In this document: positions 11,295 through 24,040 of the stretch, piece by piece
Layout of the letters: each line of letters starts with the position of its first letter
Numbering within the stretch: position 1 is the stretch's first letter
From: Whalleya microplaca
Taxonomy: Eukaryota > Ascomycota > Sordariomycetes > Xylariales > Xylariaceae
Direction: 5' to 3'
Assembly (NCBI GenBank): GCA_022497155.1
Contig: MU385723.1
Coordinates: forward strand, 1 to 64,000
Length of the DNA: 64,000 nucleotides
Translations under genes and position numbers: made by a program
Notes under the pieces: generated by a model
The model's input: only the letters and a program-made list of their open reading frames with translations
The model's database searches: none
Told to the model about the DNA's origin: nothing

Positions 11295-11567
11295 TTTCTA
11301 GCTAGGTTCATCTCGTCCGTTACGCCATATCCAAAGCGACTCGACGAGGTGCCTAAAGAAAACTTGCGAAGCGACGAAACACGTATAGCCAAGTTGCTTC
11401 CAGTGATACTTAACCAGGGGGGAACGACATCCGTACAAGGGCAACGCATCTTAGACGGCATTCAGCTAGACATAGCTCTCGCTTATCCGTTCGACTTCGA
11501 CACTTGCGCTGATGTACTACAAAACCATCACAAGGACAACTCGACATATCTTGCGGTGGGTGTTTGA
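11295..11567 (+). pseudogene. Unassigned open frame, possible gene fragment
   Basis: An open frame of about 90 codons between an in-frame TAG at 11,292 and a TGA at 11,567, with no ATG. The translation has the composition of a real protein (PYPKRLDEVPKENLRSDETR, then GQRILDGIQLDIALAYPFDF). A possible acceptor (tttctag) lies at 11,294-11,300. It could be the 3' exon of an unresolved gene or a remnant. I recognise no family, and it is not part of the QutR-like protein upstream. Confidence 0.3.
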
Positions 11568-14500
11568 AGAATATCCCTGGTAGTTTTCTTTCTGCTTTCT
11601 TTCTCGAAGCAGAAAACAGCAGTCTCTTATGTCATCCTTACATACCTGTTAGGCTAATGGCGCAGATATTTCCTAGCAATCATGTCAGGAGCTAAGATGC
11701 CATGCGATACCTGTCTTGGATTCCTCGTCTATGATTGATATACAAAGCGTCTTTGAGATCCCATACTTCCTGTATATAGGCACACTAGAGATAAATCTTC
11801 ACCCCTATTCCCTTAGTACTTCGTGTACACTATAGTCCTGAGATGCCCCTTTATCATTCGGTGTGTCTCCAAAGGAGATAATCATCTGTGTCGGCGATTC
11901 CATTAAGCCGCATGAATACCTTCAACGTTGAGCGATATTTGCTCCATGCAATCAACTTCCAGCTCTTAACTTTCTATCATCTTTTGCTAATCGCTCTTTT
12001 TCCAGTGCTCCTCTCTTAACCGTTATGGTACAGAAGTAAACCGTCTCGGAGGGGAAGTACTGTGATGGACCTAGGTACGAGTTTATGTACATCCTCAAAA
12101 CAGGACCGGAGATTGAGAACAAGCTATCCATTCGTCGAGAGATCATTTACGTTAAGTCCTTGTTGACATTGGAAGGGCTGTAATGCTTTGCGAAGTTGCT
12201 GAACGTTAGGTGAAAAATTGTGAGGTGTGGTGTGCCTACTTCCTGCGAGGACTCGACGATCAATCGGCCGGCAAGATCTGGGATCTGGAAGACATTGATT
12301 CAGCAATAGAGCCTTTGAGAGGTATCGAGATAAACTTATCATGGACAGCATCTTCCATATACGCGCTGGCGAGGTGTAATACTTTAGGTGAGTCGTTTGT
12401 TTTAATAAGTGAATGGTAATAAACGCTGATACGATGTAAGACTGAAGGTAAATCAGCCTCAATGGTTGATGCACCCGGAAATGCACCCGGAAATTTTTAC
12501 TTCGATATTGACCAGTCTATTTGAGCATAATATGGGTATAAAGGCCGACACGCAGTAGCAATCGAGCAAGTCGTCCGGGCTACGACTTTGACCGGTCTTG
12601 GGAATGCCGGAATGTACGGTGGTAAAGATGTACTCGACATCAGCATTGAGGGGGTAGTAAACCGGATCTACGAGCTTCCAGGACCAAGATGTCACCCAAC
12701 GATGGCGAAAAGTCGTCAAAGTGATTAGCGATGTACCACCTTACCATCTCGTTCATGAAGATCTCCAGATCTTGATTGCGTTCCAAGATACTCATACCGT
12801 CTGCTGCTATTGTTCTGCGGGAACTTTCGGATATGATAGCCCCTCCTAGATAAGATGCCCAGTGGGAGAGGATAGATGTTGCGTTGGAACTGATCACATA
12901 CATGCTTCGAGCATGCTGGCTCGGGAAGCCCCTTCTTGCCATTGGGGGCGGCTAGAGATAGAGCCTGATGGAAGAACTCGCTTATCGTAGAGATCCTCGC
13001 AAATAAAACTTGTTTTAAATGTACAACATATCGAAAGATGGTGCCGCTCAGAGAGAGCTGCGTGGCAGCTTGAGGCATTCATGTCTAGGTCCTTGGGTCG
13101 ACAACCATCGTTTTTGATCAGATCAGGTCACCCTTTCAATGTTCTACCTACTTATTCCCGAAACCGAAGGACGCATCTTTCTTTTTGCTTCCCGGTATCG
13201 GTGGCAGGAGCTCGTGTAAAACTGCTTTATTGGGCAATGACGAAGCTATGGGTATCCTTGTTAGCAGGTACAGGCTCATATAAATATAGCATAAACAGCC
13301 CACTGCAATCTTCACTGCTGCACATTACTTGCTTGGCCTCTGCTTTACCTTGAGATCTCTCCGGCAGCCCGGGCTGGGATGAATTGGACCTTTTTGCAAT
13401 GACGCAGCACGCCGGGATATGGCCCCGGAGCGCCAAATATACCGGGAAGTCAGCCGCCTGTGGAGTCCAGGGATGTCTAGCAGGTTATCGACTTGAATAG
13501 CCGTTTAGAGTATATTAAATCACGATTAGGTTTGTGGATATATGTTAGAAAAGTTGAGCCTCCAATTCAAGCGCGCTTGAACTGTTGAGTCAGGGTTGTG
13601 GGAATTGGTGGGACATAGACGTTGTACTTGGCAATGATCTCTTCATAATAGGTTTGAGGTTGAAGAATACCACATCATGTCGAAATCTTAGGTATCAGTT
13701 GATTAATATGAGAAGGGACTCGATATGAAATCAAAGTGCAGTGTCAAATGTCTACGACGCAGCTTGACTGTAGTCGCTGTTCTATGGTTGTAAAGCATCG
13801 AGTGCTGCAAAAGGATTACTACCTAGCAACCCTTGATGTATGACGGATACACGGGATATACTTCAAGTAAACGTAGGATTAAGACTATTAAACCAAACCC
13901 AGGTGTCTCAATGAACCTTACCTATGATTACGCACGATAAGGTGTCTAGCTAAGACCTCTACACCTTGTTACTTGAGTAAGACAACGGTCAGTCTCCAAG
14001 TCATGAAACAACAATTGAAATACGTCGAACGGCTCCAGAGTAATGGAAGCCTAGCTGCTAATATATGGATCAATCTATACTTTATGCTCCTTACGGTGGT
14101 GCTTGTCTAACTCAATGTAGAAGTACGTGAAGCCGCAAGGTCTAGAATATCAGTCGAAGAGGATGATCATCGATGGTGGGCGGGAAGTTAATGCAACAGC
14201 ATACCTGGATCGTAGCCGTCTAGGATCAAGGCCTTCAAGATTAGAACAATAAGAGCATAGCAACTATTTTCCAAATAGACACTTCCTCATAGGTTGTCGT
14301 GTGTCATGTTCCAGGCGTCGACGATGTCTCGGTTCCTGCGGAGTGTGCTGCCGGTGGAGAAGTAGGGTCAAGCTTTGGAGGTTGCAGCGACATCTGCCAC
14401 TTGTATTATCGGGCCGGTTCATGCCGTCTGTAGGGTTCTCGGTAGCACAGATTAGGTACACGGATTTCAACATAGTGTTCAGGACAGGAAACTCGGAACC

Positions 14501-17500
14501 AAGTGCTATTCTCATCAGTAAATATAACTTGGGACTTTAGACGGTTAGAGGCAACCTCTAGACTCTGTAGATGTGGTACTACCCGGTAAGCCAGGTCTTT
14601 ATATTTACCAGATATTAGCAGCACGCAGTAGGGCAGCACAATGCCTTACCGAACAAACCAGGTGAGCCAGCTGAGATGAAAATGCATAGATGCTATTAAC
14701 ACAGTATCCCAGTCTATATATGCTCCCGTAGCTGTGGCTATCCGAATTTAAGGTTTGTATGGTTCAGGGTCGACGAGCACAACCCTTATACATCTTCTTA
14801 TAGGGATGTATGTGATGGTACGTGTCTCTGGTGCGACATACGTAATATTTGTTAGGAATAAATTGAATAAAAGGACGACAAAGAGCCGGAGTTTCTTGAA
14901 TGTATACTGTATCATTAGTAGGAAAAGTAAGAGCGGGATTGATGCAATGCGAAAAGCTAGCAACCGCATATTGACAAAATCTTCCGAGTGTGAAGCCTAT
15001 TCGCGGGTGACAGCAAAGGAGCTCACAACCTGCTAGAGCACTTTAAATAGCATCTAGTTTTACTTGCTGTCTTTGGTGGCGGCACCTCCTAACGGCTAGC
15101 AGCCTCCAAGGTTCCCTGTCTGCTATTGTGTCTCCTCACTTCCCTGGTGGTCTTGGTAAGGGCGTGTAACGTAGATATTAAGAACAAGACGGGCTAGTAA
15201 TTGATATCGCGATAGCAGTGGAGTTAACCACCTATTGAATATCTCAGTGTTAATTAATTCGGAATTTTATCACGCTATATGTGCCAATCACCTGGAAGCT
15301 AATTAATTTTCCTGCTTGACGCAGGACATATACCTACCGAAAGGCGTTGACGCCACGATGGCGGACGCCACCGACCCCACGACGCAGTCGTGAGACCATG
15401 CCGGAGGATGAGGATCATCGCATAATGGCAATTCGGGGCTTTGTCAGTGTGCGGGAGGTGGTTTTCGTCAATACTACCTTCCATCAAGACGTAGGTAACT
15501 CCTCGGATGCGTACGAAGATAAGTAGGCGTGCCGAACTAACCTGGGACCAAGAGACATAGCCTACTTGAGTGTCTTCAAGCTTCAATGAACGATGCAACC
15601 GTGGCCATTGATTGAGAATAAAGTCGATGGTGCTTGCTTGATAAGACCTCCCTGAGGCGGTTTTAATTTCTTCCCCTGTTTTGGACTGCTAGGTTCTCGT
15701 CTCTTGTGGGTACCCATATGTATCTACTAAGGTTCAAAAAGCCCTCGGGTACCTGAGCAGGTATTACCTAATTCTATGTGACTTGGTAGTTGGTAATGAA
15801 GATATGCCTGTCAGAAAGGATCTTTGTCAGTTTCGGAATGTGGTGGCATGAATTGAATGAGCGAAACCGGGTAGGGCACCACAGCAACACCTATAATCCG
15901 TAGGCATTGTACATGCATGCGTGCATTACAATGCATCGCGTTGCAGGTGGGATCACCAGGGTCTGGTCTGGTTGGACCTTAAGTGTTGTTGATTATTAGG
16001 TAGTAATGGTATGTATGTAGGCTGGTAGGTCTCAGGGGTGGTAAGTGCCACATGCAGCTAACCACGTGATGGAGCCTTGTTTAAGCCTCGAGGCGAGAAG
16101 CTCAAGTCCCGCAGCATCAAACCTGTCAAATTCATCCCATGTCAAGCTTCTCGGATACTTGACGGTTGTGATTCCTGTAGCTGCCGTGCAAGCATAAATG
16201 TCAGTCAGCATTGCATACATTCTGTACTATGTGACGGTCCAGCATGTGCTCCAAGCTTCCATAGATATGAGAACCTGGGGGGGGGGGTGGTTATGGATAT
16301 GTAACACGAGTCGTTGTGAGGCCAAGGGTGGATCAGAGTCTCGTCCCAGATCAAGACATATTCTGGTACGCCAAAGGTATGTATGTGATGTTGGTGCCAT
16401 ATCGTGACCTCGTCAAGCCCATCCCTCCTTGAACTAATTCGACAGGTTGTCTTTCGAGAAAAATCGAGAGCTATACGTCACGAATGTCTTTCCCAACTCA
16501 TCTCTAATGGATATTACTGACGAAGTACAACAACGCCTTCATAAGTGCAGTTTAGATAAATAAACTAAAAAGTGTGCTAGGCTTAGGCGGCTACACAGCC
16601 GAGCTTACTTAGCCACAATGCACTTTATGATTTATCTACATATCACCCCATGACCCAGAGATCTGAAAGATTGGGTCCATTTCGATCTGGTAAAGGCACG
16701 TAAGTACAACTTAATATGTGGGACGAACTTATAAAACTTACCTAGGTGAACATTCATTTATCAACAGCCCATGAACTTCGAGCTTCAGCAGTAAGATCAA
16801 AGGACACGCGATGGAGCCGGAATACTGGAACCTATTGTGCTTCGGCCGGGGTTCTGGAAGCGCTAAAAGACGATGTCAAGACCCAGATGGGCCAACCGTG
16901 CGAGATCTATATGTGTACTAGCGCTGGCAGCGCTGGCAGGAGTTGCACCTATCCATACCTGGATATTAACACCGACCTGACCTAGAATTGGCGAACTCAC
17001 CTCAATCGCGATTTCTACACGTAAACTCAAATCGCTACGATGATCGTTTCGATGCTTGAATACATCCTCATCTTCTCGAAGCCAACCTCTATAAGCTCTA
17101 TACTTTCGAGTGCTGCTTCGCCACGGCGCGGTCAAAAGATCACCACCGACGCACTATGCGATCTGTATGCCAAGCCTTCCCTTCTATCCGCTCGAATAGG
17201 GAGCCGCTCGCCAAGAGGCCCTATGAGCGTAAGCGATGATCTACCTACCGCGGGGCACCTAATAAACGCAATCCTGGTTAGCCTTTGACTTTCATCTAGA
17301 TTCTGCTAACAAAATGCTTGCTATTCGTGAGACCTGATGATGAGTCTTGAAACAGACTGCAAGATCAGCCCAGAACTGACTAGTCAAGGCGTCAACATGT
17401 AGAGATTCGAGCGAGATCCTTTACAACTCGCCCCACAATCCGGCCGACCTATCTGTCGCCACTCTGTCGGATTCCGATCTTGTAAGATCCACCCTTGACA

Positions 17501-19837
17501 ATCATGACAGCCTTAGCCGTGTCAGGGCGAACAGGAAAAGGATTCCGAACACGAGTCAGAGACACGACAAAATATCTCTGAGAAAATTGGCTGCTAGGGG
17601 TTTCCAGACGCCTCACGGAAGGCTGTTTCAAGTAGGCTTAACTCCGAGTTAGATGTTCACCTAAGACATCACCATCCTATTACTACCTTGAGCGAGCAAG
17701 GACCATCCAACAGCAGCGCTTGAGTGTTGGTGGTATACTTACTTTGATAGACGTAGCATTATGGTGAGGCCTACTTCAGAGCTTTCACGATGTCTCCCAA
17801 AATACCTCTCACTGTACAGCTATAACAATAACAGTACCGTACACCAATAGATAACGAGCTGGTAGTACCACATTAATCATACTGTTCTGTTGTGCTGAAT
17901 CCGTGCAGTTGCCTCGCAATATCTTATATTTTACTCTCCAGCTGTCGAGTGATACGACCAGAAAACTGTGCCTAAATTTATCACAGTGAGTCTCTTACTT
18001 GGAGACCCAGAGCGTATCAAGCCGGTTGTTTGTCACGGAACTAAATGTACACAAGACAATAGCAGACGACATAAACCATATGATGATGTCCGATATCCCG
18101 TCGTGACGCTTATGAAATAAAGACCTACAGCCTAGAGCTAAGCTGTAAAATATCAATGTGGCTGAGGTTAGGAGCTTGGATTGAATGCAATGCCCAATAC
18201 TCACGTACATGAAACCCGTTAACGACAGACGGTAAGACGCTAGACCAAGCTGATTGAGTATCTATAAGTAGGCTTCGGTCGGGACTAAGCTTGACATAGG
18301 CTTACACAGAGACTACGTATGTGTGCACAACGTGCCGTGTATACCCCCATTTGATCTGAACGCCTTCAGTACTTCCACGGCAGGTTCCCCAGGGTGGCGG
18401 CTCGTCTACCGACATGATGCTCATTATCCGCCACAATGTGGACGGGTCTGTTTCTGGCAGCCGAAGACTAGTCTCATATATTAACAACGATAAGCGATTC
18501 TAGGACTTTGTTTTTTCTTGTGTTACTCTCGATCGAAGTCACGCAGTTGAGGGCTGACACCTAGTAGCGCTTGGTACTCACTCTGATCAGATCAGAGGAA
18601 GTAAATCAAGTGCATAGTTGACCTGCGCCAAGCCGGCAATTGAAACTATTTTTGTCATTTCAAATGCATCCTTATGTACGTATTGGATTCTGAGCAATCC
18701 TTGGTATCAATCAAATATGTTAAAGGATATTCCTACTAATAAGTTGGCTCGTGATTCCCTTTCGATTTGTTCAGGAAGGCCGCCATCGCGCTTTGCCATA
18801 ATGAGTCTCTATGTACGTAGAAAGTACTTCGTAGGAGTTAATTCCGGCAAGTCGTTACGACAAGCACACCATGATAATCCCCTGTAGAGATCGTTCGGGA
18901 CGGTGGAGTCCGCGCTTTAAATCGACTAGGGAATGGGGAATGGAGAATGGGGAATCGCTAGTATTACATAGGATGTAAGTACTTTTAAGTCTGAAGTTAG
19001 TAAATCAGTTTAGGTCGATTCTATTCGCGCGCAACCGTCGCAATTCCTCCAACGCTCCAACGCCATTTTCTTTGCCTTTCCCCCCATCCCCCCATCTAAA
19101 CATAACTGCTAACGTCTTCTTCATTCTTGGAGTAACGGCAAGCGGACCCTCTTAGCGTAGCGCCCGGCGTGAAATCTGCAAGAACCCCATCTGATTCTGT
19201 CTCTGCTTGGTCCAATCCAATATCCTTGTTCTTGTGGATGGGGTCTTTGAAACGAGTATTTCCTCCACCCCCCTGCAAGCTACCTGCCCCCCGCCAGGCC
19301 CCGCGATGTCCTGATAGTGCCAAACCCCCTCGTGAGCCGAGAGACTAGGTCGTCGTAATGAGCAGGGCCGTCGCTGCGTGGCTACGAGGAAGGGGGATAA
19401 CGAGTCCTGCGCCAGGCCCCTGCTGGGTGCCGGTGACCCCAGCCGTTCACGAGCCACCTCTCCGCACGGATGTAATCCCATCTTTCCCATCTGATGAGGG
19501 ACCACAAATTCGAGTTCCATTGTGTGGCCTGAGACGCCCTTAGAATAATAATTATTATTATTAGTTTTCATCTCCCCCAGTTCTAGAAAGAATAATTGCT
19601 AGCGTTGGTTGCATATCCAACGTGCTTTGACGTCCTCCAACCAGCGAACCGAACCGAATGGCTGGATATCAGTTTGGCAATAGTCAAGGGTGAGAGCCGT
19701 CTGTGAGACAACATAATGATCTACATTGTCGAGTAAGATAGGTTGTGGCCGGACCGGACAACAACGCTTTCGACACCTGACCTTCTGGAGATTCCGCCGA
19801 GAGGCAGACAGTCAGGTATACTCAGCTCCATCTCACG
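11568..19837. other. Long gene-poor region with decayed fragments
   Basis: Over 8 kb without a credible complete gene. Minus-strand pieces at 12,459-13,082 look like a frameshifted relic (listed separately). Weaker coding-like scraps occur on the minus strand at 14,264-14,640, 16,990-17,140 and 17,449-17,631. A poly-G run (9 or more) is at ~16,278-16,287. C-rich and G-rich low-complexity sequence (ccccccatccccccatc and gggaatggggaatgg) marks 18,930-19,100, and an AAT/ATT run with dyad symmetry lies at 19,543-19,563, just upstream of the transcription-factor gene. No tRNA or rRNA was seen. Confidence 0.5.
12459..13082 (-). pseudogene. Frameshifted protein relic, family unknown
   Basis: Reading the minus strand from 13,078, one frame gives SLSGTIFRYVVHLKQVLFAR and continues to about 12,940. 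The coding character then passes to another frame (SNATSILSHWASYLGGAIIS, later DLEIFMNEMVRWYIANHFDD), and a third piece (WKLVDPVYYPLNADVEYIFT) ends at 12,459. No GT-AG intron reconciles the first change, so loss of frame by an indel is the simplest reading. I could not assign a family. Confidence 0.35.
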
Positions 19838-22804
19838 ATGACCACCTCGGCCTTTGAACCGATGGGCAGGAGCATGGCGCCGCCCCCAGCAGGTCAACCC
19901 CTTGCCATATCACGACCTCAGGTGGGCATAGAGCGATTGCCAACTCGTCGCATGAGCAATGAACCGCGAGAATCAATGAATTGCAAGTCGTGCCGGAAGC
20001 GGAAAGTAAGACTTTCTAGCGTCTGGGGCCTCCTAACCCAGTTACCCGGATAACCAAGCCAATCTAACACATGATATTCATCGCATAGATTAAGTGCAAT
20101 CGGTTACGCCCATCCTGCGAAGCCTGTCAAGTTTTCCAGTGCCCGTGTATCTATGGTGCGTGGCATTGTTCCTTTCGCTCTCAAGGGAGTTTCCCATGGC
20201 GGATATGACTGGCAGCGGCTGACGATTTCGCTGTCCGATTCGCAGATGCTGTACCGAAGAAGCGAGGGCCGAAGACAGACGTGCTAGAAGCATTACTCAA
20301 AAGAGTAGATGGCTTAGAGGCACAGCTCAAAGATCAGAAAAGGCCAGGCGATATTTCACCAAGCACAGAAGAGCCACCGCCTACTGCAGCAGATGATACA
20401 GCCTGTAGCACTGGGTCTACACAAACGACAACGACATCAAGTGCAACATCTGAGCCGAAGCCGAAGCGGCCAGCCCTCGATACTGCTCGAGCAATAGATG
20501 CAAGCGCTGATATCGCCGTATATTCACCAACAGTTACCAGCGAGCCCTCGCCTGACATCCAGATAGATGCGCTCCTCGATACCTATTTTAACCGTTTCCA
20601 TGCTAAACCCTATCACATCCTTGATGAATCCTCAGTACGACAAAGGTTACAACTCAAGCAATTGTCCGATTATTTAATATACTCGATCTATGCGGTTGCT
20701 GCTAGGTTTGTTTCTAGTCTAATCCGTCTATTTAGATTGCTAAGATTCCGCCAGATACACACCTCACCCTGCTGGTTATCAATCTGCCGTCAAGCTAAGT
20801 GAGGAATATGCTTCGCGAGCAAGAAGTGAGATTGATATAGATGAGCCATCTACCGATGCACTCCAGGCTCTTTTGCTTCTTGTCATTGCATTCACCGCAG
20901 CGGGCAAGGGCAAGAAAGCCTATATGCTTTTAAGTACGTGCCTCAATGATGCCAGCCATCCCAATTTCAGATATATGATAGTAAACTAATACAGCCGCAC
21001 AGCAAACGCTATTGGTATGGCAATGGCCCTCGAGTTACATCGAGAGGTTGACTTACATGCCCGAGTAACAACCGTAGAACGCGAAGTGAGAAGGCGCCTG
21101 TTCTGGACATGCTACCTACTTGACCGATTCATGGCCTGCGGTTCGAAGCGAGCATGCCTCGTCAGTGACGAAACAATCGTTCTGCGATTGCCGTGCTGGA
21201 CACCAAATCCGACAGCCTCACCGGTTGAGGGCGAATTCTTTCAGAGCGGTTCAAATCTCCAGTATATGCAAGGAAGTGGGAAGAAATTCCAAGGAAGCAG
21301 TGGCATGCTTATTGACATTACACGTATTTTAGGTATCACGAACAGGTATCTCGCGGCTGGTGGCGTTAAAGGAGACTCTCATTTCCCTTGGCACACACTA
21401 TCAAATCTGTCAAGGATCAGACAAGACCTCGATATTTGGGCTTCGGGCACCGACGATGTCTTTTCAAGCCTTGATACATTATTTGGACATCCTGAATCAA
21501 CGGTTCTAGTCCTCAGCAAACTCATATACCACTTAATTCACTGTCTCATTTACAGGCCATTCCTACCTATCGATCTTGCGGAACTTGCTGGGACAGGTCA
21601 ACACCAGTCTTGGCAAATAGAAGCCACGAACATATGTTTCTTGCATGCTAATGCAATAACAGAGCTCGTCGATCTTGGAAATCATACCACGTCGATCGAG
21701 TGGCCTGCCTTTGTTGGTTACTGTATATGCACGGCTGGTACAGTACACATACATGGAGCACACTACAGTAAGAATGGAGCAGGTGGTGATATGGGCGTGC
21801 TCACATCGTCATCTGAGTTTCTATCTAGAGAAATGCAACAATTAAGCGAACTGCGCTATGCATGGGCTAGCGTACAACACCAACGCGAAACGCTTCAGGG
21901 GATTTACAATACCCACGCCGAACTTGTCAAGAGCCTTGCAAATAATTCAATACGCTATTCTCCTGCTTTTAATCTTGAAGATTTTTTCGACCGCTACTCA
22001 AATATTACGGGGCATGGTAGTCGGGCATTTACCTTCGATGCGGCAAATTTAAATCTATCGGACGTTGTCGTCGATTTCACTACAGACACCTATACTGGGC
22101 ATGATTTATATGCCCCTCGTACCAATGGGCCTCCGGAACGACCAAGTCTAAAGCGGAAAAACACAATAAGTTTTGGGCGGAAGCGTCCTGATATAAGAAG
22201 TTTGACACCTGTAAGCGCAGCTAATAACGATCCTCTGGCTTCCGGATTGCCCACTCCTGGCGGACACCCGCAGCACTTCTCTTTCCCAGCTGCAGCCCGG
22301 CCGTCGCCTATATTGCATACCTCTACCTCACTTCCTTCGCACCACGAGCAGTCATCTGGTCACTCTGGATCAGTAGTGAATCAAATGCGGAATCCGATGG
22401 ATGACCCTGCTGCTAAAGCTGCCGCTGCCGCTGCCGCTGCAGCAGGGTTTGCGGTACCAACTCTGTCGGCAACCCCTTTCTCGCCACCTTACAATTATGC
22501 CAGTCCAGGCCCAGGCGGAGACAACGGAAGTAATCTAGGCGCCCCTAGCTACGACCCGATGTTCGGGACTGTACCGACCAATGCGTTCTCGTCTCCTGCA
22601 CCCTGGCACGGAGACGACGACCACCGCAAGCAACTGCATATAGCCCCAAGTCCAGGGGCTAGGAGCCATAACGGTAGCACTGGTACCGGCTCTGGAGAAG
22701 AAAAGGACCCTTTTTTAAGTCTGCTCGAACAGCTTGCTGAGAATGAGCATGCAATGGGGCAAGGTAATGAAATCGACTTTTTCCTCGCAGGCGCACAGGG
22801 ATAA
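19838..22804 (+). CDS. Zn(II)2Cys6 transcription factor with fungal-specific TF domain
   Basis: Five exons (19,838-20,005; 20,089-20,155; 20,246-20,705; 20,755-20,933; 21,003-22,804) join to 892 codons (891 residues). The DNA-binding domain is split by introns 1 and 2: zinc cysteines C49, C52, C59, C66, C69 and C76 with spacing 2-6-6-2-6, plus an extra C74. It is followed by a basic linker (KKRGPKTD) and a short dimerisation coiled coil ([16 protein letters not shown]). The middle part (~residues 165-560) is a fungal_trans regulatory region with LELHREVDL and [20 protein letters not shown]. The C terminus is Pro/Ser/Gly-rich with a run of alanines. Nuclear activator or repressor; the target genes cannot be read from the context. 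Intron 4 carries an actaat branch site. Intron 3 is the shortest at 49 nt. The exon-3 frame runs on into intron 3, which can mislead a naive reading. Confidence 0.9.
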
Positions 22805-23511
22805 GTGTGTATTTCATACTTAAAAAGCATTTATGCACTATCATTCTATGCACAACCTTTTCGTTTTGTGGTTTGTTTGATCAGCAACAGACTGGTCTTG
22901 GAATATCAGATTGAGGCCTACGTTATGAATACGTTTCATGCTGTAACTATTAAAAACTATTTGGACACTCGCACTCATTTTCCCGCGCGGCGTTGCAATG
23001 GAAGAGCGAACTGCCCTGGGGCTATCCGGCAGCTACTTGGGTACTTACGAACATCATCTACTTGTACGACATGAGTCTTGGAACGACATAGCGAAGCGAG
23101 TATGTAAGAATGGGTGAAAATTAAAAGATGTGGTACGGGTACGCAAGACATACTATCAAGAACCAAATGACATGGTGGGAGTGTGAACCATTGCGATGCA
23201 ACAACTCATGGGAGTCTAATAATATCGATGCTCCCTCCATGTGTCAACGGATTACAGTTCGCAATATCTATTGCTCAAGTTTCGAATCTTGCCGGTCGTG
23301 GCGAATTTCCTGATCAGCGGCCGACGCAAGCTAGATACATAATGGCTGCGATTACTGTTGGTATGCTACGAATTTAGGCAGTGGCCGCTGGTTGAACAGA
23401 TGAGAGTTGTACCAACGATGAACTCTCCCGGACTTGGAAACCATCTACCGCCCGTGGGCAGGGGAACCTAGGACAGGCTTATGCGGTCGACCTTGTACTA
23501 CTTCATGGACT
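22805..23511. other. Intergenic, nothing recognised
   Basis: This holds the 3' side of the transcription-factor gene and a spacer. No convincing frame on either strand. Confidence 0.5.
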
Positions 23512-24040
23512 TCATACTAAAGGGCCCCCCTTCATTTCGATGGTGCAGTCTTCATCCTCAGCCAATGTGGCTTGGTTTCGTTTGGTTCGAATAACTTGCA
23601 TTAATGAGACAATCCCTTCCTCATAAATCAGGTTTATTCTATTCTTGATAGGAAGCATTCTGGGCACAGAGCTCACCGTTTCGCTGACGCCAAACACAAG
23701 AACTATAGAACTACACGACAGTAGTAAGGCCGATCTATGATGTAGTGAACATATTTCTTGGCCATGGCAGTGCATCAATTCTTTTCTCTTCGACCAGTCG
23801 CCGTTCAAGGGCTTTGATGACGGCTTGAACGAGTTGTTTATCCCGCACGGCTTGACTGAGTTGTCGATCATGCACAACTTGACAAGCGGCTTGCTCACGC
23901 CGTTGGTACCCGAGGTACCCGAGGTAGCTACCATCGACAGCGGCGTGCTTAGGAGTGCGGGATTATTCGGCGAGGCTGACGAATTAGAGCCTCTATAGCA
24001 CGTCGTTCGGCGCGAATTATTCGCGATAGCATGTTGTCAA
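23512..24040 (-). CDS. Possible hypothetical protein with 9-residue repeats
   Basis: A minus-strand frame with an ATG at 23,934 gives 140 residues. The frame stays open upstream to about 24,040 with a Ser/Asn-rich composition, so the true start may lie in an earlier exon. Near the N terminus, two and a half degenerate 9-residue repeats of the form VK(L/P)C(M/G)I(D/N)NS are encoded by 27-bp DNA repeats (about 23,828-23,890). They are preceded by a short TSGTSGTNG repeat (from repeated gaggtaccc). Further on comes a hydrophobic stretch (SALLLSCSSIVLVFGV) that could be a membrane segment. No family was recognised. Confidence 0.3.

Noticed and set aside
19152..19571. 139-codon minus-strand frame upstream of the transcription factor
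   Set aside because: It starts in an AAT microsatellite (giving an Asn/Tyr run) and runs through GC-rich promoter-like sequence; no homology or intron support.
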